From Lamellibrachia columna (lineage: Eukaryota > Annelida > Polychaeta > Sabellida > Siboglinidae): a DNA stretch of 64,000 bases. Every line of letters starts with the position of its first letter. The stretch's first letter is position 1. The notes beneath the pieces are model-generated. The model was not told the origin of the DNA. It ran no database searches and was given only the letters and a program-made list of their open reading frames with translations. The translations under genes were made by a program, and so were the position numbers. Positions 48,098 to 57,615 of this stretch are shown here, one piece after another. The stretch spans positions 8,062,026 through 8,126,025 of the forward strand of contig OY759266.1 of NCBI GenBank assembly GCA_963662155.1, written 5' to 3'.

Positions 48098-50903
48098 TAA
48101 ATATAATGTACAGTGAGTCAATGACTGGTCAGTATGGGCCAGCTGACATGATGTCATTCGATACAGATTGACCCCCTACTGAAGGCCAACATGCTGAACG
48201 ATCAATTCTGGCACCATATCCTGGGATTAGACTCAGACATTCCATCATCAATCAGGTAGAAATGGTACCAAAAGGCATGATTTTACTGAACAAACCATGA
48301 CATCATAATGACATCATAACTAAATGGTGCAACATGATTTGAAGTGGGAGTCCCTCCAGACCAGGAGGATTCATGCCAGGCTTGGCACGCTATACAAAAT
48401 AGTTGAAGGGCTTGTAGAAGTCCCCACTTCATGTCACCCTGTGCCACACCCTGAACAGTTCTGGTGGATTTGGCACCTGCCTATCTTTTTGAGCTGCTGA
48501 ATCAAAGATGTAGACATCCTCGGTTACGGCAACTATATGACCATCTGCAGCTAGCTGTCCCACCAGTGTCAAAGTCCATCGGCAGATATGGTTTTGGAAC
48601 AATCGGTCCAACACATTGGAACACACTACCACTTTCCCTCAGTGATGCACCTTCATTGACATTATTTAAGTGCAAACTAAAGACTCACCTCTTCCAATGT
48701 GCATATGGCAATGTGTGAAATACTGTTTTTTATGGACTACAACCATTGTTGTGGAGGACTTTTATGCTTTTCTGTGATGATGTTTTAATTTATTTAATTA
48801 CATAGTTTAATGGACTTTTAGCTTGTACGCGAAGTGAAAGAAACTGGTGCATCAGAACTTTTATTTATTTATAGTACGGGAGGACAATGTCACAATGACC
48901 TAACACTCCACTCGATCTGTCAGACGCACAAATTGGTAAAAACATACTACTGTAACACAGTCACAGATTACTTAGCAAAATTTAACAAGATTGCCATCCT
49001 AGGTAGACACTTCAACAAAATGCGCTGCCTCAGTTGTTCCGTGTGTGCGAAAATCCATTTAGTTGTCTTATTCTTATCGAAATTCGACCAAAATAAAGCT
49101 GACAAATGTCGATTAGATGGTATGGGTGTGTTTCTAATGCAAGTAGCATAAATTAGTAAATTCTTCAGAACATGTCAGTGTTTCTAACATATTCTATATG
49201 TCGAAGGTAGTATGTTGTGGAAAAATCGTTATTCCGCTCGAACGCGAAATATAGTTTTAGAGATATGCAACATTGTGAAGTTTTATGGATCTGTGACACT
49301 GAGAGCGAGTCTCCAGAATGAAAGCATGACTTATTTACCTCTGAAATGAATTCACTACAAAGCCAATACCATCTGTTTTATATTATATTATAATTAATGG
49401 TTATGTTGTTTGGGCCTTGGCTAGAGCCTAGAAAAATACTCTAATTTTTATAAAGCAATGCAATTTTTCAATGATTTAAAAAAATCTTTAAAACATGCGC
49501 AGGAGATTCATATTTCTAAATCACAATAACAATTAATTATTTTATTGATTGAGTGCAAATTAATTGCAAAAAAATTTTGTATAGTTAAAATACTTGTAAA
49601 ACAGTTACAATTAATTATTGAACTACAAAAAGACGTTTTGTGACAAGCTGCCACTGGACAAAATTGTTGCATAAACATATGGTTATACACCTCATAATCA
49701 AGTTGCAAGATTTTTGTGACCTAATATATTATGTGAATTTTCACACTTATCTTCATGGGGGCAGGGAGTAGGAAAACAAGTTAATAATCTGTTGACTTTG
49801 TGTGCTGATTAGCTAATGTTGACTTATTAATTAATTCCATTAATTGAATTACTATTAAATTATTGGATGATATATATTTATGACCCTAATTAAAGCATTT
49901 GTAAATTCTGAACACATTATACAAATACCTTCATAATCATGGAAGTTATGGCCTTTAATTGAAATGTGTTGGTCTGTTGACTTTGCGCACCAATTAGTCA
50001 ATACGGACTTATTCCTTGCATCAGTTGAGTTATGAAATGACTGTGTGATGTAAACGTATGACCCCAATTACTGTGTCTGGAAACCCTGAACAAATTATAA
50101 ATATCTTCATAATCATGGAATGTGTTGGTCTGTTGAATTTGTGTGCTAATTATCCAATGTTAACTTATTAATTGCAATAATTGAGCGACTATTAGTGAGA
50201 AATGACGGGGTGATGTATAATTATGATCCTAATTAATGTGCTTTTAAACCCTGAACAAATTATTAAAATATATGTAAAAATTTAAAAGTTATGGCATTTT
50301 AAAACAATGTATTGAAAGAAAAAAAAAATTTAGAGTATTTTCTCTGCATACAAGATACAATTTTTTTTCTAATTTTTGCCATATTAAAAGTGTAATATAT
50401 TTGGATTGCCAATGTTGTATCATTACATTTAATTTTTTTAAGTACCTATCCAAACCCAAGGCAAAGGTCCAGATCATACAGATGTACGACAACTGTGACA
50501 CCGACTGCCTTGCCCGGCTTGGAACTGTTAGTCACTGTTAGTAGTTTATAAATAATAAAATAACATATCCCTTTGAGCCATCCCACTTTTACCGATTCGA
50601 TTAAGCCTAGCCGATTGTCATCAATCACCGAATAAAACCCGTAACGTTCGTTTAGTTCTACAACATCCATCAAACCTGGGCAACATTTCAGGCATTTCGT
50701 TGATTTGTTATATTATCGTTCATGTGCGTAGGTTCATAAACATTTAACCACCCCGTAGAAGTGCAATATAACACAACAGGTTGCACGTTTTACGACCCTA
50801 AGACAAATATGTCGTTACTGAATTAATTATAAGTATTGTTGTGTATGAAAAACAAAGTGGCATTCGATGCAAAATACTGCTAGCTACCTCCAACAGCTGC
50901 CAT
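39887..50903 (-). CDS. Ankyrin-repeat and SOCS-box protein (11 exons, about 17 ANK)
   Basis: ASB-family proteins are substrate adaptors of Cullin-RING (elongin B/C, CUL5) ubiquitin ligases. Exons, high to low: 50903-50888, 50675-50593, 47650-47017, 46195-46049, 45576-45460, 44776-44642, 43725-43600, 43069-42993, 42500-42374, 41378-41167, 40390-39887 (stop). Phases are continuous, giving 2178 nt, 725 aa. A short leader (MAAVGGLMDVVELNERYGF) is followed by about 17 ANK repeats, such as GQSPLLIAAWRGHLDVIRAL and RDTPLHAAVFGNKPEIMDSF. The C-terminus CRGIIRETLGRRLVEGVGKL, then PIPEKLKDFVLLKDVL, is a SOCS box; its ending resembles ASB3, but the repeat number exceeds human ASB3, so I give no symbol. 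Many introns are phase 1 and cut at the same point of the repeat, just before the (A/G)GC turn. The first two exons are less certain. Confidence 0.88.
44893..45040. repeat. Tandem duplication, unit about 73 bp
   Basis: The phrase TTTTGTTTAGTGCTGAACAT, with its following 50 bases, occurs twice in tandem in the intron between exons 5 and 6 of the SOCS-box gene, with a few substitutions at the end. Confidence 0.85.
46159..46895 (-). repeat. 53-bp array made from an exon start plus its splice acceptor
   Basis: About 14 units follow one another at 53-bp spacing (46159, 46212, 46265 and so on); the last two are degenerate. Each unit contains, on the minus strand, the intron end GTTATGTCTTGCAG and 37 nt of exon starting GTTGTAAACTTGACC. 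The lowest-coordinate unit is the functional start of exon 4 of the SOCS-box gene (46195). The array therefore repeats the 3' splice site upstream of the real one. Plus-strand open frames of 104-123 aa are artefacts. Confidence 0.95.
47017..47650 (-). CDS. Large ANK exon of the SOCS-box gene
   Basis: This 634-nt exon opens in phase 0 after GGTTTTAG and ends GCAG before GTGGGG. It encodes a basic linker (KSKYYEKRAKRRAIR) and the first six ANK repeats, including GKSALQIAVVDGFEDICRLL and RRTAVNIAAGRGHLDVVRAL. Confidence 0.92.
48027..48092. repeat. (AT)n microsatellite
   Basis: Pure TA run inside intron 2 of the SOCS-box gene, preceded by three copies of a short GTGGGATATATGTCA-like phrase at 47955-48020. 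Confidence 0.9.
48400..48720 (+). pseudogene. LINE reverse-transcriptase tail fragment
   Basis: The plus strand encodes LFELLNQRCRHPRLRQLYDH, then GRYGFGTIGPTHWNTLPLSL and TLFKCKLKTHLF. This is the conserved end of L2/CR1-like RT proteins. The upstream RT is absent. It lies in SOCS-box gene intron 2. Confidence 0.8.
49780..50280. repeat. Diverged tandem array, three units of about 150-190 bp
   Basis: Shared phrases recur in order three times: GGTCTGTTGACTTTG, TAATTAGTCAAT, TGATGTA..TATGA.CC.AATTA, CTGAACAAATTAT and CTTCATAATCATGGAA. The array lies in intron 2 of the SOCS-box gene. The units are old, with many substitutions. Confidence 0.7.
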
Positions 50904-53445
50904 TGTAGCAGACTTAAACTCTCACGTCAGACTGCTTATACGGTTCTACATTATTTAATGTACAGGGCACACTTTGCTGTATTTGCCCATCACAAGATTT
51001 AACAAGATTTGCCATCCAAGCCATAGGCCCAGATGGCAAGTGGACAAGGAAGCCATTGGCTTATCGAGAGTCCAACAATGTTCATCTACTTATAACCCGC
51101 CCTCCTGAGATATGTGTCAACCTTGTTTTTAAACATATTCACGCTGCTAGCAGTTACACAATCTGTAGATAATTTGTTCCATTCATTTATTGTCCTCTGT
51201 GAGAACGAGTGCTTTCTGATGTCCAATCTACATTGATCCTTTACTAATTTTACCTCATGTCCTCTAGTTCTGCTATCCTTCTTGAGTGAGAAAAACATAT
51301 TTCTATCAATATTTTCATACCCATTCAATATCTTAAAAACTTCAATCTGATCTCCTCTTAACCTCCTTGTCTCTAGAGTTGTTAAACCACATTCCTTCAG
51401 GAGTTCTTCGTAACTAAGGTGTCTCAGTTCTGGAATCATTTTAGTTGCTCTCCTTTGTATGCGTTCAAGCGTATCTATATCCTTCTTACGATATGGTCTC
51501 CATGCTTGTATACAGTATTCTAAATGAGGTCTAACTATTGCTTTATAAAGAGATATAATTAACTTTTTTCCCTTGTATGTTATGTTTCTTCTAATCAATC
51601 CAAGTGTTTGATTACCCTTTGAAGCTGCAATACCACACTGCTCTGAAACTTTCATGTCAGCGCTTATTGTAACTCCTAAGTCCTTTTCTTTTACAGTAGT
51701 ACCCAGAACAGTATCTCCCATTTTATAGTTTACATCCAAGTTCCCATGTCCTGTATGTAGGCATTTACATTTCCCAAAATTGAACAACATCTGCCATTTC
51801 TCAGACCATGTCACTAATCTGTCTAGATCGTTTTGTAAATGTTGTTTATCACCATCAGTATTAACCTTTCTAAACAGTTTTGTGTCATCTGCAAATTTCA
51901 GTACGTTACTTGTTATACTGTCGTCCAAGTCATTTATATATATTAAGAATAATATAGGTCCTAATACTGATCCTTGAGGTACCCCACTCAAAACCGATTT
52001 CCAATTTAAAACTTCTCCATCTACTACAACTCGTTGTCTTCTGTCAGTCAGCCATTGTTCTATCCAGTCAGTTATGCTATCCACGATACCATGGGCTTTT
52101 AATTTAAGTAGTAATCTTTGATGTGGCACTTTGTGAAAAGCTTTCTGAAAATCTAAGTAGATAATATATATGTCTATCCACTTAGTGATTTCTTCCAAAA
52201 AATATAACATATTTGTTAAGCATGACCTCGCTTTAAGGAATCCATGTTGAGATGAATTTAATAATTTATGCTTAACGAGGAAGTCCACCATATGGTCTTT
52301 AATTAACCTTTCTAATAATTTACAAATCACTGACGTTAAACTCACTGGTCTGTAATTCTCTGACTTATTTCTCGAACCCTTTTTTTTTTTTTTGGTGGTG
52401 GCAGCACTCATAGACATTTTAATCATACTTTTATTATCATTATTTCTTAGGACACTTTTCCTTTATTTTGGTGGATAATCTAAGTATATAACTGAATATA
52501 TACAATTTCACGCAGCTTAAATGAATTACTAGGTGATTAAATCTGCCATGTGGCAGTGGCCACTTGAGATGCTGGGAACTGTCTCTGACCCTTTGATGTG
52601 ACCTGAGCAGGACAACGTCATTATCAATTGGTGTCACAGAATTTATTAACCAAAATTCTATTCCTTTCTTATAATGATACTATGATGTGAAACATCAAGA
52701 AGTTGTGTATCATTTGGAGTAAGTTTAATCAAAAGTGTTAGTAGATATTTAGAGTTATGACTAGTTTTAGTTTTTTCAGGGGTACAGATGACCTTATCTG
52801 GCTTGTGTCCTTATTATGGAGCATGTGTGCCCGACTCAGCCTCCAGTAATGGGACTGGAATGAATAGTGATTAGTGAAGGATACTGGGTCTTGGGTTTTA
52901 GTTGTAGAGACAACATTATAATTACTGTTTAATCATAGCATGCATCATATTCCATGTTAGCATTATAATATTTACACTGTTGTGAGTAGTTAACTTAGAA
53001 AACTTTGATGAAAGTATGAAACTGATATCAAGTGCTTGCCCAGTAGAGGACTAGACCCAGGACAAATGACTTTCCAGCCAGTTCAAGCCAGCAGGGTTGA
53101 TAGAGAACAGTATGCCCACTAGTAGAGATGGCTATAATGTCTAGCAGTGTTAATGACCTGATCATGTCATTAGTTCATGCATAAGTTGTTCCCTGTAACT
53201 GTTTATTGGTATAGATGCTGAATCATATGAATAGCTTTAATAATTAAATGTATGTAACAAACTATATCAATACTCATTAGAAAGGCATTAAGTCATTATA
53301 CTGGACTCATACAATGCTAGATAATGTGGAGTGTGTGTTTCAACTCTTGCAGTGTCTGTGGTCAGTACGGCAGAAAAGCCAGCAGCTGCTGGATCACTGC
53401 CAAGCACTATGTGGGCTCCTGCAAGAGACTGTCACTAGAACATAA
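50443..53445 (+). CDS. Two 3' exons of an unidentified gene
   Basis: Exon 50443-50526 (84 nt) follows a strong T-rich acceptor ending AAG and stops before GTTAGT; it reads YLSKPKAKVQIIQMYDNCDT, then DCLARLGT. Exon 53353-53445 (93 nt) follows CTCTTGCAG and reads CLWSVRQKSQQLLDHCQALC, then GLLQETVTRT and TAA. Both are in phase 0 with lengths divisible by three, so they join without adjustment. Base composition and third-position use look coding against AT-rich surroundings. The second exon looks helical. I recognise no family, and I did not find the 5' exons. The first exon lies antisense inside intron 2 of the SOCS-box gene, and a LINE occupies the intron between the two. Confidence 0.45.
50960..52390 (-). 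mobile_element. 5'-truncated CR1-like LINE with a long intact RT frame
   Basis: An uninterrupted frame, 52426-51086, carries RT motifs from NYRPVSLTSVICKLLERLIK, through IIYLDFQKAFHKVPH, LSGVPQGSVLGPILFLIYIN and the catalytic LKFADDTKLF, to the thumb and tail (TFSQR-like HSFSQRTINEWNKL). The real element probably begins near 52386, at KKGSRNKSENYRPVS; the preceding residues are host sequence. A small in-frame loss before the first catalytic aspartate (WIDIYIIYLDF) and loss of the endonuclease make it immobile, but the intact frame suggests recent insertion. The 3' tail with GGACAAGGAAGCCATTGG at about 51040 recurs at 24.4 and 28.2 kb. Confidence 0.9.
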
Positions 53446-53759
53446 TTAATCACTTCACTGTGGACATGTGCAGAGGTGTTGTTAGTTTGATCATCTGGAG
53501 TATTAATGCGGAATTGATGTTTACCAATTAGTAAATTGTATTAATGAGTATACTTAGCCTAGTATTACTTATATTATATAATCCGATAAATTAGTTTAAG
53601 CTTTTATCTTGTAATTTTAGTCCAGTGTTTTATTGTAAGCGCAATGCTTCTTATGTATTTAGTTCTAGCAGCACATCAATAGAATGTATGTCTATTGTTA
53701 TTCAGGTACTGGCTTATATGGTGAGACCCATATAATGACCAACACACTGATGTTGTTAT

Positions 53760-54065
53760 GGTGGCTCCCTGTCCAATATCGCATTATTTTTAAGATCTGC
53801 ACAATTACCTAGCAAGCACTCTCAGCCAAGCAACTAGCATATTTATATTCAGTGCTCACTCCTGCAAGACAGCCTAGACAGCTTCGATCATCTAATTCTT
53901 ATCTACTTATTGTTCCCAGTGTTATTCAAGACGACAGAGCATTCTCACACACAGCACCGTGCCTCTGGAACAATCTGCCTCTTGCCATGTGTGCTGCAGA
54001 TTGCCCTAACAGCTTCAAGAAGCAGCTTAATACTCTTCTTTCTAAATGTGCATTTTCTCGTTAAA
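53760..54065 (+). pseudogene. LINE tail fragment (L2/CR1-like)
   Basis: The plus strand encodes RQPRQLRSSNSYLLIVPSVI, then DRAFSHTAPCLWNNLPLAM and SFKKQLNTLLSKCAF. This is the terminal signature of L2-like RT proteins. It follows the unidentified exon at 53353-53445 and is not part of it. Confidence 0.8.
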
Positions 54066-54549
54066 TAACTTTTGTCTACAGCTATGGACTCATGCCACTT
54101 TTATTTCAATGACACAAACATTTTAGTATTCACTTTTAACTATTATTATTCACTTTTAACTTGTATCTTAAGTATTTTAATCTTATTTATTTATTTTAAT
54201 ACTATTTTAATGCTTTATAGGTCTTAGTCATATATATTATTTATCTAAAACTCATTTATAAATGTTTTATTACTGCAATGCGCCTCTGAATGGCCACAAC
54301 TGCTAGATATATGGCGCAGAAACAAAATACTGTATTATTATTAAGACAAATGTCAGAACTAGAGCTTTTTTATTCGCTGCACTAACTCTGTGGAACTCAC
54401 TCCATTATTGTTAAGTATGTAGGAAAGATAACATTTCGCCGTAACTTGCTTATCCTCCATAGTTCCCCAGTTTACAACTGGAACTGCTTATCAATTTGAT
54501 ACCGATCAACTCCTCCTGTTTTGGTGCGCTGCCGAGCTTGCGTCTCTTG

Positions 54550-55005
54550 GCCCAGGGTTCAGCCTACTGTTATGTTTCCCATTGATGACCATGTTAACGT
54601 TTTGCATGATTATAAGAAAACGGGACCATCAAAAATTCTGAAACTTCTTACCTGCCGTTGTCATCATCTCATTGACATGCTGATCGAGTTTAGTCAGTGT
54701 CGTACTTCTAACTCATTTAAAATGCCTGAACGTGCCATACCCGTAAATTTTTACCAATTTCTGCATGAATTACTATGCACACGTGCCTTGTGGGGAAAAA
54801 ATTGCCAAAAATCCTTCCGCCTATTAAAATCATCGAAAAATTACATTGCTAACATGTTCTACCAGCAAACTTGCCAATGTGCCTGGCTCAAATGCAGTTA
54901 TGTCAGATGGTATGATTTTTTGTAAAATTACACATATCTAAAATTACTGTGCCCTACATTCGTCTGTAACACACCAGGAAGTCTAACTGAGGAATGATCC
55001 CCCAG
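54550..55005 (+). repeat. Unidentified dispersed repeat, longest copy, with open frame
   Basis: Frame 54521-54925 stays open through VQPTVMFPIDDHVNVLHDYK, CHHLIDMLIEFSQCRTSNSF and FYQFLHELLCTRALWG, to a stop at 54923-54925. Copies 1 (20046-20440) and 2 (21868-22046) match on the other strand, and a fragment near 9310-9395 shares GTTTTCTTATAATCA. The family could be a transposon ORF remnant; I recognise no domain. Confidence 0.65.
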
Positions 55006-55689
55006 GACTTTAGTGCAATAGAAGTATTTTATTATATTGTAATTGCTGGGTGTATCATCAAGATTAGCACCTCTGCACTGAGAATAAGTAGAATAATCAG
55101 TTTTATGTTAATTTGACCAAGATAATGACTATAATGTCACTGAATTATGCCACTATAATTCTTACTGTGCACAATTCAACATATTAATTTTAACTAACTA
55201 ACTAAAACTTATAATGTCCAACAACTAAATTCAACAAATACACATAATATGATTATTTTATTTATCACAAAATATGTTTGGATAGCAATAAAAACACAAT
55301 ACAACAAATAGGTCTGCAAAAATAGTAATGGAAAAAGACACTTTCTTGATCAATCTGCTGCAAGTTCCAGCAAACTGTCTTTCAGACCTTTCATACAAAT
55401 TACTGCTGATGCTGGTCAGATTGAACCACAGGTCACACTTAAATGGAGAGCCATCTCACAAACTGTCCAGCTAATAATGTACACGATCAATTGAAGCCAA
55501 GATGTGTTATGTCCACTGATGGCTAGCGTTGTTTGCTTGGAAACTAGTGATTTATGTAAGAAGAAACACAGCAATACATCTGAAACATAAATAATGGCAA
55601 CAGCGATGTAGAGTAGAAGATTGACTCATGGAATCATTGAGAGCTATTACGAACAATCTACACCAATCTCAATGACAGATCAAAAAATA

Positions 55690-55790
55690 TATATATATAA
55701 ACGAGGCACATTCTTAATTAACCTCATGGAAGCAACAATAAGCAAACATTCTTAATTAACCTCATGGAAGCAACAATAAGCAAACATTTG
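55690..55790. repeat. 38-bp tandem duplication
   Basis: ACATTCTTAATTAACCTCAT followed by GGAAGCAACAATAAGCAA occurs twice in tandem; no other signal is present. Confidence 0.9.
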
Positions 55791-55899
55791 AATCACGTTA
55801 ACTTGTGAGCTAATGTCATACCTTGACCTTACAATAGTAATACATTAATTTTTCTTATTCACTTGAACAGCTCTTTAACACATATACACACTTAGCCCT

Positions 55900-56290
55900 T
55901 CCCACCAACACACTTGACTCCTCCCATCAACACACATGACTCTTCTCACACACTCCTCCCACCAATGCATTGTGCTCCTCCCACCAACACATTGGGCTCC
56001 TCCCACCAACACATTGGGCTCGTCCCACTAACACATTGTGCTCCTACCACCAACCTACTGGACTCCTTCCACTAACACACTGGGCTCCTTCCACCAACAC
56101 ACTTTACATTTTCCTTCAACACAATGCATATACACACTTAGCCCCACCCACCAACACACTTGACTCCACCCACCAACACACTTGACTCTTCCCACGAACT
56201 CCTCCCACCAATGCATTGTGCTCCTCCCACCAACACATTGGGCTCCTCCCACCAGCATGTTGGGCTCCTCCCACCAACACACTTGACATT
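55900..56290. repeat. 22-bp minisatellite
   Basis: CTCCTCCCACCAACACATTGG-like units recur about 14 times with variants; a longer-range duplication of about 200 bp is visible (ACACTTAGCCC at 55889 and 56136). Confidence 0.9.
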
Positions 56291-56654
56291 TTCCATATCT
56301 GATCAATTCCTCAATACAACAGGTGTGACTTTCCAACGAACATGCTTGACTTCTGCCCAAAATGTAATTGACTCGTCCAACCAATACAATTGATACATCT
56401 AACCAAAACACCTGATTGTCCACAACACATTTAACACCTGAACCAATATCTATTGGCAATATGGTACTTTATACAAATAGTTTGTCTTATTCATTTCAAG
56501 AGCTATTAAGCATCTGTGTCTGTCTGTACACAATTTACAAAACATTACCTACACCCCCACCCAAGTAATAATGCTCTCTCGTGTTCCACTGTATGGGAGA
56601 AATATAATTATTATACATTATAAATATTATTTTATTCCTGCTACACATTCACAA

Positions 56655-56685
<31 letters not shown>

Positions 56686-56966
56686 ATTGATTGATTGATT
56701 GCAAGAACACATTAATATTACACTGTGGAATTTATTCTAAAGAATAAGCATGTAAATATGTGTTGCATTATATATATACGTTATATATATATATATTATA
56801 TATATATATATTTATATTATATATATATATATTATATATATATATATATGCATAGTATATATATATATATATACATAGTATATATATACTGCATATATGT
56901 ACTATATATATATATACATATATATATATACATATATATATATAGTACATATATACATATATATAC

Positions 56967-57061
<95 letters not shown>

Positions 57062-57107
57062 CATAGTATATATATATACTATGTATATATATATTATATA
57101 TGTATTC

Positions 57108-57200
<93 letters not shown>
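56655..57200. repeat. Long (AT)n region flanked by inverted unique sequence
   Basis: An imperfect then perfect (TA)n tract. Flanks at about 56704-56770 and 57205-57272 are inverses of each other (GTGGAATTTATTCTAAAGAA, AAGCATGTAAATAT). All open frames here are repeats of isoleucine and tyrosine and are not genes. Confidence 0.92.
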
Positions 57201-57201
<1 letters not shown>

Positions 57202-57477
57202 TAAATGCAGCATATATTTACATGCTTATTCTTTAGAATAAATTCCACAGTATAATACTGATGTGTTTTTGGAATCAATACTGATAAGATCAAAGTTAAA
57301 CTAATATCAAATGGAGTGATTGCACTGACAAATATGGGTATCAACATTGGCTAACAGAATGCACAGTGTAGATCAGTGTTCTCCCTTCATTTATCTTCCT
57401 TGTGCATCTGCAATGCCACCATTAGTGTAGCGCACCTTTGTAAATTTGTGCGCAGTTTACAAGTCCTACACATGCTG

Positions 57478-57615
57478 CTAGTTTGCCGAGTACCGCTGCA
57501 GTAACACAGCGTGACATGCATCACAAACACGCTCGGGTTTTGCCGATGACGGAAGGGACATCTTGGTGTCGGAACAGTCATTACAGAAGATCTCTCCACA
57601 ACTGCGACAGTGGTG
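57478..57615 (-). CDS. Terminal FYVE exon
   Basis: The 138-nt exon follows an ATCTTGCAG acceptor and encodes [19 protein letters not shown], a [18 protein letters not shown] segment and a short tail YSAN. All four cysteines expected in this half of the FYVE finger are present. Confidence 0.93.
   Translation of the reverse strand, partial: HHCRSCGEIFCNDCSDTKMSLPSSAKPERVCDACHAVLLQRYSAN

Noticed and set aside
56725..57199. Open frames of alternating isoleucine and tyrosine
   Set aside because: Simple (AT)n sequence; the same applies to frames at 16432-16754 and 18857-19680.
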